Shown here: positions 50,216 to 64,000 of the stretch, piece after piece
Layout of the letters: every line of letters begins with the position of its first letter
Numbering within the stretch: position 1 is the stretch's first letter
Notes under the pieces: generated by a model
What the model saw: the letters and a program-made list of their open reading frames with translations, nothing else
The model's database searches: none
Told to the model about the DNA's origin: nothing
From: Rhizophagus irregularis
Taxonomy: Eukaryota; Glomeromycota; Glomeromycetes; Glomerales; Glomeraceae
Reading direction: 5' to 3'
Assembly (NCBI RefSeq): GCF_026210795.1
Contig: NC_089460.1
Location: 992,001 to 1,056,000 of the forward strand
Length of the DNA stretch: 64,000 nt
Position numbers and translations under genes: made by a program

Positions 50216-51076
50216 TGAAAGTCGTATTCCTACCACTTGCAATTATTGCTCATTTTCTGCAATTTTTTCTCCATAACAATATTGAACTTTATTTTGCAAG
50301 CTGGTCTTGACACGCACGTTGAATACTTTTTCTTATAAATATTTAATCAAAAAATTATTTCGTTGTAGATATTTTTTCTCCCATTTATTATTTTTATATA
50401 TTATTATTATTCGCATATGTTTTAACAATTACGTTTTTTCCCAACCTTATTGAATTATTTATTATTTATGTTTTTATCCCTCTTCATTATATAAGAGTTT
50501 CTTTTTTTTTGAATATATATTTTCAAAAAAAAAAAACACAAATTATTGATTATTGATTATTATTAAATGAAATTATATATATTTACATATATTTATCCTA
50601 TATTGTTTAGTCAATTGCATATTTTATATCAGAAAAAGCGTGACAAAACGTTTAATCTAAAAAAAAAATTCATTTGTTGAAAGAAAAAAAAACTATATTT
50701 TAACTCATTATTTTTATGACAAAATTATTTTCAAAATGTATAATTTTATTTTTTTTTTTGTAAAAAATATTTTCATTTTAACATGATTATTTTATTATAT
50801 ATTACATTTTTTTATTTTTATTTTTTTTTTTTAAAAAAAAAAATTATTTTGTAATATTTTTTATACTATCGACTTTTTCTTTCGAAATGAATTAATGAAA
50901 AAATCTAATTTTTACTTAACTATATTATATCTAAGAGTGTGCTCATAATATTTTATTGTGTGATTGTATGGATTGTATTTGAATGGTTAAACCTGTGAAC
51001 CTTTTACGTATATGAGTATTTGAAGAATAAATTATAAATTGTTCCGACTCTTGATTCCCAGGTTATGTACATCGAT
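50216..51076. other. Convergent intergenic spacer
   Basis: About 860 AT-rich bases between two 3' ends, with many A and T homopolymers of 8-12 bases. No gene or element recognised. Confidence 0.5.
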
Positions 51077-51737
51077 TTATTTTAAAAAGAAATAATATTT
51101 CCCATAAATATAGGCGTTGGACAAAGCAAGTGATGTCATTAAAATAGGTAAAGGTTTTCTTGATTTAATTGATTTTTCAGCATTAAATATACTGTATATT
51201 AATGACCAAGCTTATAATAAAAGGTGATTCAAAGTTAGTTTTTTTTTTGAGAAATAAAAATACAATAATTTGGTAATTTAAAAAGTACAAACATGCTGTA
51301 GTTCCTCCTCCATTGCTTAAATCGCCTGTATAAGTCATATATCTAGAATTAAAAATGATTATTTTAGGATAATTTAAAGAATAAAGAACAAAAAAGGGAA
51401 TGAAATGAATGATTTATAACTACCCTGAAAAAGAAAATATTAAACCAAAACCTACGACAGTCCATATCGAAGACATTCCAGGATATTGTCTTACTGCCAT
51501 TCCTGAGGACCCTAAACCTTTTTTATTTTTTTTTTAAGAAAAAAAAAATAATTTTAAAAGTTTCTTCAGTGCTTTTCTGGTTTTATATTCGGGTTTCTTT
51601 CACAAATAATAACTTAATGTACATAACGTCGCCATTGTCCAAGCTGGATATGGGGTATCGGCTAATTTTTTAGTAATAGGTTCATTTTCCTTCGTTGTTT
51701 TCAAAGACTCATCATTATTTGTTTTAGAAGTATTCAT
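51077..51737 (-). CDS. AIM19-like small mitochondrial membrane protein
   Basis: Four exons, 51737-51614, 51511-51424, 51342-51293 and 51210-51077, join in phase into 131 residues. After a polar N-terminus (MNTSKTNNDE) come conserved-looking blocks: LADTPYPAWTMATL, SSGMAVRQYPGMSSIWTVVG, FGLIFSFSGYMTYTGDLSNG, GGTTASWSLIYSIF and KPLPILMTSLALSNAYIYGK. It has three to four hydrophobic segments with small residues and Gly. The pattern recalls Aim19, a small mitochondrial membrane protein of unknown biochemical role; I name it from memory of the family, so treat it as tentative. The first donor could also be GTACAT a few bases upstream, in the same phase. Confidence 0.65.
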
Positions 51738-52130
51738 TTTTTTTGGGAACTTAAAACTAATTTTTCACACTGCGTCCCTTAAGGGTAATTTTTTTTTAAA
51801 AAAAAAAATGTAGATGAGATATCAGATATTTAATTATTTATACATCTCATCAACAAAAATTTAGTCCACGTGACCATGTGGCGCAACTTCATTTATACCA
51901 CACCTCGTCACTTTTTCCCCACGTGACTTTTTGGCCGGCATTACGGAATTAAGAAATTAACCATGTGATGAATAAGTATGTGAAAAATAATTTTTCACCC
52001 CTCGAAAAAAATCGTCCCCAGAATAATTATGAAAAAGGAAAACGCAGAGGGTGTGATACCATGTGACAAATGTTTTTACTATGATCACATGGAGGAAGAA
52101 AAGTGACAGTGATACTGGGTAAGATGCGCA
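51738..52130. promoter_or_regulatory. Upstream region of the AIM19-like gene with CACGTGAC boxes
   Basis: CACGTGAC occurs at 51867-51874 and 51920-51927, with near copies CCATGTG(A/G) near 51873, 51961 and 52051. GCGCAACTTCATT occurs twice (about 51882 and 52125). CACGTG is the core bound by Cbf1/Pho4-type bHLH factors in fungi. The density in an otherwise AT-only region suggests a promoter. Confidence 0.5.
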
Positions 52131-55100
52131 ACTTCATTCTTCGTATTAAATTTGTAAGATTTTTTAAATTAAAATAAGTAATTGTAATGTAGTACCTTAT
52201 TTCTTTATATATTTACAAATATTATTTGCAGCTTTTATTATCTTGATTTTTATTATATACAGTTATAAAAAGTTTTCAATTAAGAATGAATAATTAAAAA
52301 AAATGGAAGAAGAGTAGTTTTTTATGTAATTGACAATATAAGATAAAATCAATTCATTTTTTTAAAATGTAAATTTATTTAACTGAATAAAAATAGTATA
52401 AAAATAAGATTTATAATTTATAAGTTTTATAATCTCTGCTATTCAGATTTTTATCTAGTTTTTAAAAACTGAAAATAAGAATTTAATGAATACTGCAAAT
52501 AATGTAAAAACTAATAAGTAATTTTATTTTATTTCATTATTATAGGTTAACTTTTTACAGTGCTTTTTTTTTATTATAACTTTCATTTAATAAACTTATT
52601 TAATAAAATAATTATTAAAATAAAATTATTTTTAATTATATTAAAATTACCAATTGTATTAAAAATTGAATTTAAATATCCATTTAATTTTATTTTATAA
52701 TATTGGTTTGAAAAGCAATTTTATAATTAAAATTTAAATTTACAAAAAGATTTACTATTTAAAGATATTTATATTATAGCAGATTATTTATAATTTTAAA
52801 AACTATTTATTTAATATATTATATAATTTTATCTTTCAGTTTTTTTTATATAATATCTAGTTGTACCTGTTGCTTCGTACCAGAATTGTTTGTAATGCTG
52901 GCTGGAATAATATAATCATCATATAAATTTCACTTTTTTGAATTTGTTAACGTTATGACATCACATAATAAACTGATTAATGAAAAGTAATATTACACAA
53001 TTTAGAATTTATTATACAGGTAATCTAAATGTTACAAATTATATAGATTCATTATATATATAATCAAAATTATTTTGGAATTAATTTAAGATGTTATAAT
53101 AAAACTTATCGCTATTTTCAATTTAATTGAAACTGATTAAATTATAAATAAAAATAATAAAATACTGAAAACACTTGACAATACATCACTATCATCAAAC
53201 ATAACGATCAGCCAATGAAATTTAAACACATAATAATTTACTGAATAAAAAAATTATTTTTTGCGTTCAAACGTTCAAAAGAAAAAATTTTAACATGCCT
53301 TTTGCAACCTTACAATAATTAGAAAATTTCACCAACCATTTAAAAACAATAATTACTACTTTATAATATTTTGATTATCTGTAATTTGATTTGAATAAGT
53401 TTTTATTTAAAGGTTTAAAGTTTATATAATTATAATAATTTTTTTTTAAAAAAAAAATCAAATTTTAGTGTTCTATTAATTTGTAATTTAAATGATTTTT
53501 TAATTTTTAAAAAAAACAAATCTTTTTCTAATCATAATCCAAAAATTGCCTTAACTCAAGTACCCACTGCATTTATTTATAGATATAAATATTTATCTCT
53601 AACTGTATATAAAAATATCTTGTTTATCCAACAAGGTTTATAATAAAGTGAATAAGAATAAAAATCAGTAATTATTACTTGCTAATATTATACAGTATAG
53701 CCAATATAATAATAAACTTAGTTTACCTTTAAAATAATGTTAAACTTTGCAATCTAAAATACTGGTAAGTACTTTATTATTATTTAATAAGTATTTTCAG
53801 TTAAATACTCCAGTTAAATAAAAAAAAATAATAAAAATAATACAGGAGTGGCTTAGCATGATACGTCAATCAAAATATTTTATATGTTCATATGTGAAAC
53901 ATGATGCTTTATTAGTACAGTTTCACAAAATTATGAGTTTTCGGTCTTTTTATTATAATTGATCAACAAGCCGCAGTTTTAACCAAATTGAAAATGGTGA
54001 TAAAAATATATATAGATTTTGCTATTTTAAGAGTTGGTAATTGGATTTTAATAATCTTAGATTTGTTTTATTAAAACAAATATTTTGATATATATTTCAT
54101 TTTTGTAAATATAATATTAACCAAAATATTTCATTTAAAATTTTTATTATATAGTGAAATTTTAATATATAACATATCCACCAATTTGTGAAATTAGCCA
54201 AAATTAAGATTTTTATAAAGATTTGCACATTTTAACAAGAATTATTATGTTTCACAAGCTTAAATTATATGTGTTATATAATCAGATAATATAAATCTAT
54301 CAAAAAATAAATAAAAATTTTTTAACGTTTATTCAAAAATAACAATGGTAACTACTTTCTTTTTCAATCACTTTTCAATCAGATTTTTGTTAAGTGATTT
54401 AGAAAAGTTTATAGGCATATATAGCAGGTTTTTTTTTAATCAGTAAGTAAGAAAACAAATATTAATAATTTATATTAATAAGAAAAATCTTTTTTCATTT
54501 ATTTTTAACCTTAGTTCCTTCTTTTTTTTAGTAAAAATATATACAAAATAAAAATGTGAGTTATAATTTAGAGTTTTTGAGATGTTTTTTTTGTTTTTTA
54601 CTATACTGATTTTATTCTACTTGTTAATTACTTTTTAAAATTGATTTTATTAATTTATTCAATTTAAAATAGAAATAGCAAATAAAACCTTGTTAAGTAA
54701 AGTAAAAAGAATTCAATAATACCTGTAAAGATCATTTTTTGGTAAGAATTATAATTTTAAAAATTTTTGTGTCAGAGTTTTATTCAATTAACAAAATTGT
54801 TAATATCTCGGCGTACATGCATGCTAAATACATATATTTATATTTATATAAAATCCCTACCTGAACGAAAAAAAATCATTCAGATCGAATTACTAGATGT
54901 GAAGATATTAACAATCAAAGTCAAAAGTTAAAAATAAATATATTGAACGTAATTATTCAGCAACTTGTGATTTAATTCATGCGATATTTGGTTTATAGAT
55001 AGCTCTTGATTACCTCTTTCTAATGAATATAAATTCATTCGTCTAGCACATATACACATTAAGTTATTCAATATTTTGTTATGACAATTATATTTAAATT

Positions 55101-56039
55101 TTTTAATTTTAATGATATTATTAAAATAATCAAAAGATAATATAATTAAATCAATTTTATTTATGTCAGCTGGTGTGAATCTATCATTTTCATGTAACTT
55201 GCATTTGCATTTGCTTAATAAAGTTAGTTTTTTGAATATAAAAACTTAATTCCATAAATCAGCCCATATGAATATATTGCTATTATAGTAAAATTAAGTA
55301 TAATAAAGTTATTATTTACATATAATTTAAGATTTTTTTTTGTTTATAGTCATAGTTTGCACTTTACATCTTCATATAAATCATATCTCCTTTCTTTCAT
55401 AATTTCCAGAGTTGGTAATAAATTGTTTATAAGTTTCAAGTATTTAATAAAAATTAGTTTAATTTTATTTATAATTAAAAAATATAAATCATCATAAGTT
55501 TATAAACTTTTATTTTATTTATTTAATATTTTTAAAGTAATATAAAATTTTAATACAAATAATTAGATTACTATTTAATATAATTTTTTAAAAACATATA
55601 TAGTTTATTATTTTATTTTAAATAATAATAATAACTAATCTAAATATTTTTTATTTATATTAAATAAAAATTTATTTATTATATTTAAGAAAGTAATAAA
55701 CTTGAAGATGATTATTACCATTAGCCAGAATTATCAATTTTTATTAGCACTATATTTTTTTAATGCTAGTCGATTATCATAATTTTAGTTATTAGTGATT
55801 ATCATTTTTGATGATAGTTAGAAAAATTTTTTAAAAATTATTATTATTAAATTTCTTTTATTAAGATAAATTTTATTGAATTATTATAAAAAATAGGAAA
55901 ATAAATAATTTTTTGAAAATTTTATTCTATATGAGGACTTTTATAGCAAAAGGAAGAATAATACTAGTCAAAAATTAGTTTAATAAAGCTTATGCTTGAA
56001 TTTTATTAATTTTTGCCATAAGTAACTTTAGATAATACC

Positions 56040-56830
56040 AGGTATTCAAGAAAGAACCACAACAAAGTGCAGAACTAACTAATTCAAGAACAAATAATCT
56101 TTTGAAAAAAAAATACATAAAAAGAAATGCAAGATTATAAACCCAACACCCTCTCTATATAAATTATTACAGTTACCCTCAAATTATATCTTAAACCCAG
56201 TAGAATCGACTATGCTATATGTACCTAGCGAAGCATTCCGCTACATTTAAAGATCAAGTCACCCTATAAGCCAAGTACTATTAGCGCAATTAAAAAGGAA
56301 CAAAATTCAATTTTTCCTATTTAACTACATACTATGGATAACAAATCTACTTCAAAAGACCTCAGGAAACTTTTTAGTGTCATGCAGTCCAGCCGCTAGA
56401 GGAACTTTTTAGTGTCATGCAATTCTCAAAGGGACATCCACCTCATTGCGAATGATCCGTCAGTCTAAGATCTACCTAGATAAATCAATCCAATGATAGT
56501 CCAACATGTGACTACCTTGATCAGCATACTACAAAACTGCAGTACCTAACCTGTCACCCCCTTATCACTCGAATGATCATCAATTTTGAAAATTAGTAAT
56601 ACCAAGCCATCATGACGATCAAATTTTCCAGTATCCCCTACCCCCCAAAGAAAATAAGGTTACACTGAAAAAAATGACCAAGAAAAACAAAAAGCAAAAA
56701 AATAAAGACATAAACTTCAGGAAAACTCGAAGTGCAATGAGAAAAACTTGAGTAAAAAACACCAAACATACACCTCAACTCCGTCTCCTTATTTTAGAAG
56801 ACTAACTTCTCCGTTAATAACATCAATTAG
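56040..56830. repeat. Less AT-rich block of unknown origin with an internal direct repeat
   Basis: This ~800-bp block stands out by base composition from the AT-rich surroundings. GGAACTTTTTAGTGTCATGC occurs twice, near 56367 and 56401. Neither strand shows a long open frame. It may be a decayed mobile element or a former exon-bearing fragment; I cannot assign it. Confidence 0.5.
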
Positions 56831-56850
56831 CAAGAAATACGTTGGTCAAG

Positions 56851-57122
56851 AACTAGTCAAAAATTAATATATTGATAGCAGATATGTATCAGATATATAC
56901 CTAATATATGTAGTAATGGGTACCTGATATAAGATATATATAAATATATATATTATATACATTTCAGTATCTAATATATATAATATATAAATGATATATA
57001 TATTTATATATATCTTATACATATCAGGTTTCAGATATCTGATTTTCTGCATTTTTACTACACATATCAGATACATATTTGATATATATTTGCTACCTGA
57101 TATATTAATTTTTAATTAGTTT
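56851..57122. mobile_element. AT palindromic element with related empty site
   Basis: The ends AACTAGTCAAAAATTAATAT and inverted AACTAATTAAAAATTAATAT enclose GATATA/TATATC-rich arms that pair over most of their length (TAGCAGATATGTATCAG against CTACC...GATACATATTTG). A short sequence at 55963-55990 reads as the same flanks without the insert. No coding capacity. Family unknown. Confidence 0.6.
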
Positions 57123-58523
57123 AATAAGCTAATTGTGAAATTTTGAAGAATCGCAATTTTAAATCACATGATTAATTTTATAGATCATTATTTAATTATG
57201 AAAAATTCAAATTTTTTTATATAAATTAGAATAAAATTTTGCAAGGAATTTATTAAAATAATGATTTTATTTTGACAAATTTATATAATTTATTAATATT
57301 ATAAAAGTAAAATTTTTAAATAATAAAAAATATTTTTTTTTTTTTAATAATTTATATATGGTTTATTGATATTTAATTTATATATCATACAAACAAATTA
57401 TTATGAGCTATATCTATCCAGTAAGATAGAACTCTGGAAAACTAATATAAAGATTATAAAGGACTTTTGGCCAAAAACATCACTTTTCGCTAAAACTCAA
57501 AAAATTGTTTTTTTTGTAAATATTTCAGCATCCAGTAATTTAATTTTAATGAATTTTTTTATTTTGTAGCCTCATTCAGATCTACAATTTATAAAAATTT
57601 TATCAAAATTGGACCACTGGATGCCAAGATATTTGCAAAAACGATTTTTTAAACCCTTAAAAAAAAGGACATTTTTTCACCCCTGTGATGGTCATGACAG
57701 TACTTGGGCGTGATGTTTAATGCATATTTATCACGTGATATGTGCGTAACATTTAGGTGTTAGTGAAATATCTATTTTGTAGTGAAATATGAACCCAGCT
57801 TAAAAAATGGGTCAATTCACCAAAAGTATGACTTATGACCTATATTAAAGAATTCCGGGGTCCTAGTAAGATGTAATCATCAAAATAAATAATAAAAAAA
57901 TATTAAATTTACAATTTTTTTTATTATTATATATATTACTAATAAAGAATTATATTTTTTATATAGTAAATACTTTTTTATAATTATTTTATGAGTTTCA
58001 TATCATGTAAAATACCTCTTAAATAATTATATAATAGTGTAATTTAATTATTTAATGAAAATTTATTTTTTAATAGTATTTAAATAAATTAAATTTTTTA
58101 TAGAATTACACTATAGAATTAAAACAAGTAATTTATTTAATAACATAATATTTTAATAGAAAATTATGTAATTATATAAGTTAATTATAAATAACATTAT
58201 TTATTAATCCTAAATACTTTAAATTTAAAAATATTTTTATTATTTTTTGATTTAATATATTATAAAAATAATAAAATATTGATTTTTAATTTATTAAATT
58301 TGGTTTATTAATAATTTAAATTTATAATAATTAGATAATAGTATTTTTAAATTTTATACAGTATATTTTAAAATAAATATTCAAAAATAAGATATAGAAT
58401 TTTGTTTATTGTAATTATAACAGATAAATATAAAATTAGATACCATTTATATTATTACAATAATTAATAACATATAATAATTTATATAATTTTAGAAACA
58501 AACTGAATAGCTAATTACATCTA

Positions 58524-58700
58524 GTATTGCTGCCCAAAACTTAACAATAAAATTCAAAAATCTGAAACTCAAAAACTTTATTTTTAATGAAAAAATTGGT
58601 AAATCTGAAAATTAAGTTTTGGAAAAGCATAAAAACAGTTTAGGCAATTAATTTTATTATAAAAAATAATTTCAGATTGAATTTTGACTAAACAAAAAAA
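58524..58700 (+). repeat. Dispersed AT-rich repeat, copy 2
   Basis: It aligns with 38866-39060 over about 180 bases with scattered differences and small gaps. It is probably a remnant of a non-autonomous element; the two copies are 20 kb apart in the two gene-free islands. Confidence 0.65.
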
Positions 58701-60002
58701 ATTACTACTATCTGTAATATATAAGTAATAATATAATAATATATAATATTGATATTAATTTAGCAAACTATTTTTTTTTATTTATACTAATTGTATTTAA
58801 AGAATATATTTTTTTTGCTTTTAATTTGGCATTTTTTTATTAGTAAAAGACTAATTTTAACCCTGGTGATTTATCAATCTGGATGATTTAATCTACTAAT
58901 AAAGTTTATGTAATTATATAATTTTGCCCAAATTTTCAAAAAAATAAGTAAATTATGGTCATGATCAAAAATAAGAGATATTGTCAAAAATATTAAGAAA
59001 ACTTGGTCATTATATTCTATAATATCCAAATAAATAAAATTTATATAACGTGAATAATAACATAAATAATTTCTTTTTTTTTAAAAAAAAATGATCGATA
59101 TAAAATATAAATTTTAGGGGGGTGATTTAACCCAGATTATCTAACCCAGTTAGCAAACTCTTTTATTATTACAAATTTTTTATGAAAAACTGAAAATCCG
59201 AAAATAGTAAAATCAGAAAATCAGGTTTTTAGTTGGCTGAAACTATTTTACTTAGAAAGGTAATTGGAATTTGTCAAATACATGAAAAAGGAATTGGCTG
59301 AAACTATAGCCAATATTTTTTTTTAGAAAAGTGCAACGATTATTTGTTCTAAATAAGCTTATTTTTATTCGGGGAAGCTGATAAATTTCAGATCAAAATT
59401 ATTTTAAAAATAACAGAAAAGCGCGCCTCATTTGATTGTTTGGTTCCTTTTAAAATAGAATAGCCTCTAATTAAAGGGAATGGATGTAATGAACAATGCG
59501 CAAACACTTGAAGCACAAGCACGTTTATAGCTAAAAATAGAAATTATAAATTTGATGCATATAACAGTATGTACCGAGTATGCAAGAATATGGACCAGTA
59601 ATATAAGCATTAAATTGGAATTTCTTGATTTTTCATTGGATGATCTTTGAAAAAAAATTTTTTTTTTGTATCCTTTCTTAGCTATAATTATAAATTGTTA
59701 TTTTAGAGAACGAAAACTTTGAATATCAATAATACCCCTTCTGCACACTGCGCTCTTTCTAGGAGGCACATTCGACATCTAATAAATTTGAATTGGTTAG
59801 CAAAGAAAGTTCATGCGTTATTAAGCACTAGCATTAATTACTCGAAATTACATTAGGCGAGTAACACATTACAATGCTTACAATGCTTTAATCAATCAGA
59901 TTTGTGTTACAGATTGTCGAGATAACTTTGACTATCAAAACAAGAGTTTCTTTTTTTTGTGCGCCAGTCGTGGACAAAAATAAAAGGCGCGACATTCTAA
60001 AA

Positions 60003-60035
60003 AAGGGGTTAGTCCCCTTGTAAAAATGTATAAAT
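60003..60035 (+). promoter_or_regulatory. GFA1 core promoter: STRE-like palindrome and TATA box
   Basis: AAGGGGTTAGTCCCCTT (60003-60019) pairs two AGGGG/CCCCT words, the core of fungal stress-response elements, and TATAAAT follows at 60029-60035. A CT-rich tract leads to the start codon 100 bases on. Function is inferred by position and motif. Confidence 0.5.
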
Positions 60036-60134
60036 TGTCCTTCTCCACGCTCTTTTTTGTTCCTCTCTCTTCACATTTTGTATTTTTATTATTCATTCAC
60101 CCTTCATATTAAAATATCTACAAAATAGATCAAA

Positions 60135-62889
<2,755 letters not shown>

Positions 62890-63695
62890 AAAGGGTCATA
62901 TTTATAAGTAACTGTTGAATAGAAAAGGTCATTAATGACCTATTAAAAAAAAGTAAATATTTCTACCCTAAAATATTTCATCAGTCTTATTTGTTTTTCA
63001 ACCTGATAATATATTTATTTCCAATGATATTGTAATAATGGACTTTATTTATTAAGGAATCCAAGAAGAGATGTTTTTTGGTATAGATTTATTGTTGTTA
63101 ATTATTATTTCAATTCGTATATTATTCATTATTTATTTTTTCATAATAAAATCATATTTACTGTACTACATTTACATGTTCCGTATTGAATGTAACATAG
63201 AAAATCATGGTCACGCACTAACTCAAAGGGTAAGTCAATTCATTTGTCGCCGGATAAACTACCCGATCTAGTCGTAAATCGGAGGATATCGGAATCGATT
63301 CTAAAGATCAAAAACTGCAGCGAAAGTTGTAAAGTAAATAAAGTACAAATTATTGATAAAGTATATGACATATGATAAACATAAATTTCTTAATAATTTG
63401 TCTCGTGTAAAAAATTTGCCATATGATTGATAAAAAATTGTGTCTCATTACATCAAATTGGCTTTGATGTTCTAACACTCGAATTTTTGTCTTGCATCAC
63501 TAAAACAAAATATACAATGATCATTGATCATTCGGTTGTATCTAACCACGGGGGTTTGGAGGCCGGAGTAGCCTTACTTTTATTCCATGACGTACGTCCT
63601 ACTTACGTATACTACCCATAAACAGATATAAAGCATGTACAACTGGAAGAACCACTTCTTATTAATTAACCCTCAAAGAAAGATTTGTAAAAAAA
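62890..63695. other. Intergenic spacer
   Basis: About 800 bases with the GFA1 3' UTR and the promoter of the UBA-domain gene. GTAACNGTTGAATAGAAA(G/A)GGTCAT is duplicated near 62875 and 62909, the first copy overlapping the last GFA1 codons and stop. No gene supported. Confidence 0.5.
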
Positions 63696-64000
63696 ATGAC
63701 CCCCGAAGACAAAATAGAAGATTTCTGTAATGTCACAAACGCGAATAGACTAGCCGCAGCAAACTATTTGGAGGTAAATTACGTTTGGAAATGAGCAGAA
63801 ATATAATTTTTCGTTCTCTAAAGTTATATACTTTATTATATGTCTTCTTTTCATTTTCTTTCTTGCAATGACTCGCGAAACTTAATAGCTGTCTGGCGGA
63901 GACGTTGCGCAAGCTGTTTCTCTTTACTTAGAGATGGGTGGACAAGATCTTTCTGAAGTTGTAAATACTAGTACTGCTACAAATTTTCAACAGTCCACAT
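63696..64000 (+). CDS. UBA-domain protein, UBX/UAS (Ubx5/UBXN7-like), N-terminus only
   Basis: Exons 63696-63773 and 63889 onward give the first 63 residues, then the window ends. MTPEDKIEDFCNVTNANRLAAANYLELSGGDVAQAVSLYLEMGGQDLSE is a UBA-like fold with the F-C-x-x-T-x-A and L-x2-x-G-G-D-x-x-x-A-V-S-L-Y-L pattern seen at the start of UBXN7/Ubx5 and related Cdc48 adaptors. UBA binds ubiquitin; the UAS and UBX parts would lie outside. The start is the first ATG in frame. Family placement beyond UBA is tentative. Confidence 0.75.

Larger units (their letters stand above)
52131..60134. other. 8-kb gene-free AT-rich island
   Basis: No conserved coding sequence was found on either strand. Separately marked are an AT palindromic element (56851-57122), a less AT-rich block (56040-56830) and a dispersed repeat (58524-58700). 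Sequence at 57560-57860 is also less AT-rich and may be another element remnant ending in GGGGTCCT near 57862, like hAT family 1 ends. Elsewhere I see only AT-rich low complexity. The right end must hold the GFA1 promoter. Confidence 0.7.

Noticed and set aside
63071-63621. Two short open frames between GFA1 and the UBA gene
   Set aside because: No conserved motif and no good splice context; the first lies in low-complexity AT DNA.

Overview
The window is nuclear DNA of an early-diverging fungus. Genes are cut by many short introns (mostly about 60-110 bases), coding islands alternate with very AT-rich gene-free stretches, and the gene set is fungal: sterol C-24 methyltransferase (ERG6), the hexosamine/chitin entry enzyme GFA1, a zinc-cluster regulator, F-box/LRR and GCK-III kinase genes. 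The style (AT-rich, intron-rich, many small DNA transposons, ERT1-like zinc-cluster protein) fits Glomeromycotina such as Rhizophagus; that is inference from memory of the group, not a database result.

Layout. 1-32 kb is a dense gene block with 15 genes: taxilin (-, cut by the left edge), HMG-box protein (-), SPC25 (-), ribosomal protein uS5/RPS2 (+), MYST acetyltransferase (+), MAK11/PAK1IP1 WD-repeat protein (-), GCK-III kinase (+), F-box/LRR protein (-), ABP1 actin-binding protein (+), A20/AN1 zinc finger protein (+), COX7A (-), an unknown protein (+), phosphopantothenate-cysteine ligase (-), ERG6 (-), ALKBH1 dioxygenase (-). 32-42.5 kb has no gene I can support and is packed with short non-autonomous DNA transposons: two foldback elements (one carrying a nested TA-flanked insertion), three copies of one hAT-type MITE, two of another, two more TA-flanked elements and a lone transposon end. 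42.6-51.8 kb holds a zinc-cluster regulator (+), a 73-residue protein (+), a 906-residue low-complexity protein (+) and an AIM19-like membrane protein (-). 52-60 kb is again gene-free and AT-rich, with an AT palindromic element and a less AT-rich island. 60-64 kb has GFA1 (+) and the start of a UBA-domain protein (+, cut by the right edge).

Exon models were built by hand from protein conservation, splice sites and reading phase; all internal phases close. The most notable result is splicing diversity: an apparent U12-type AT-AC intron in the phosphopantothenate-cysteine ligase gene, three GC-AG introns (kinase, ABP1, ERG6), a start-codon-only first exon and a 9-base micro-exon in the kinase catalytic loop. 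The genes are mostly unrelated housekeeping genes and show no operon or cluster logic. I saw no rRNA, tRNA, CRISPR array or retroelement.
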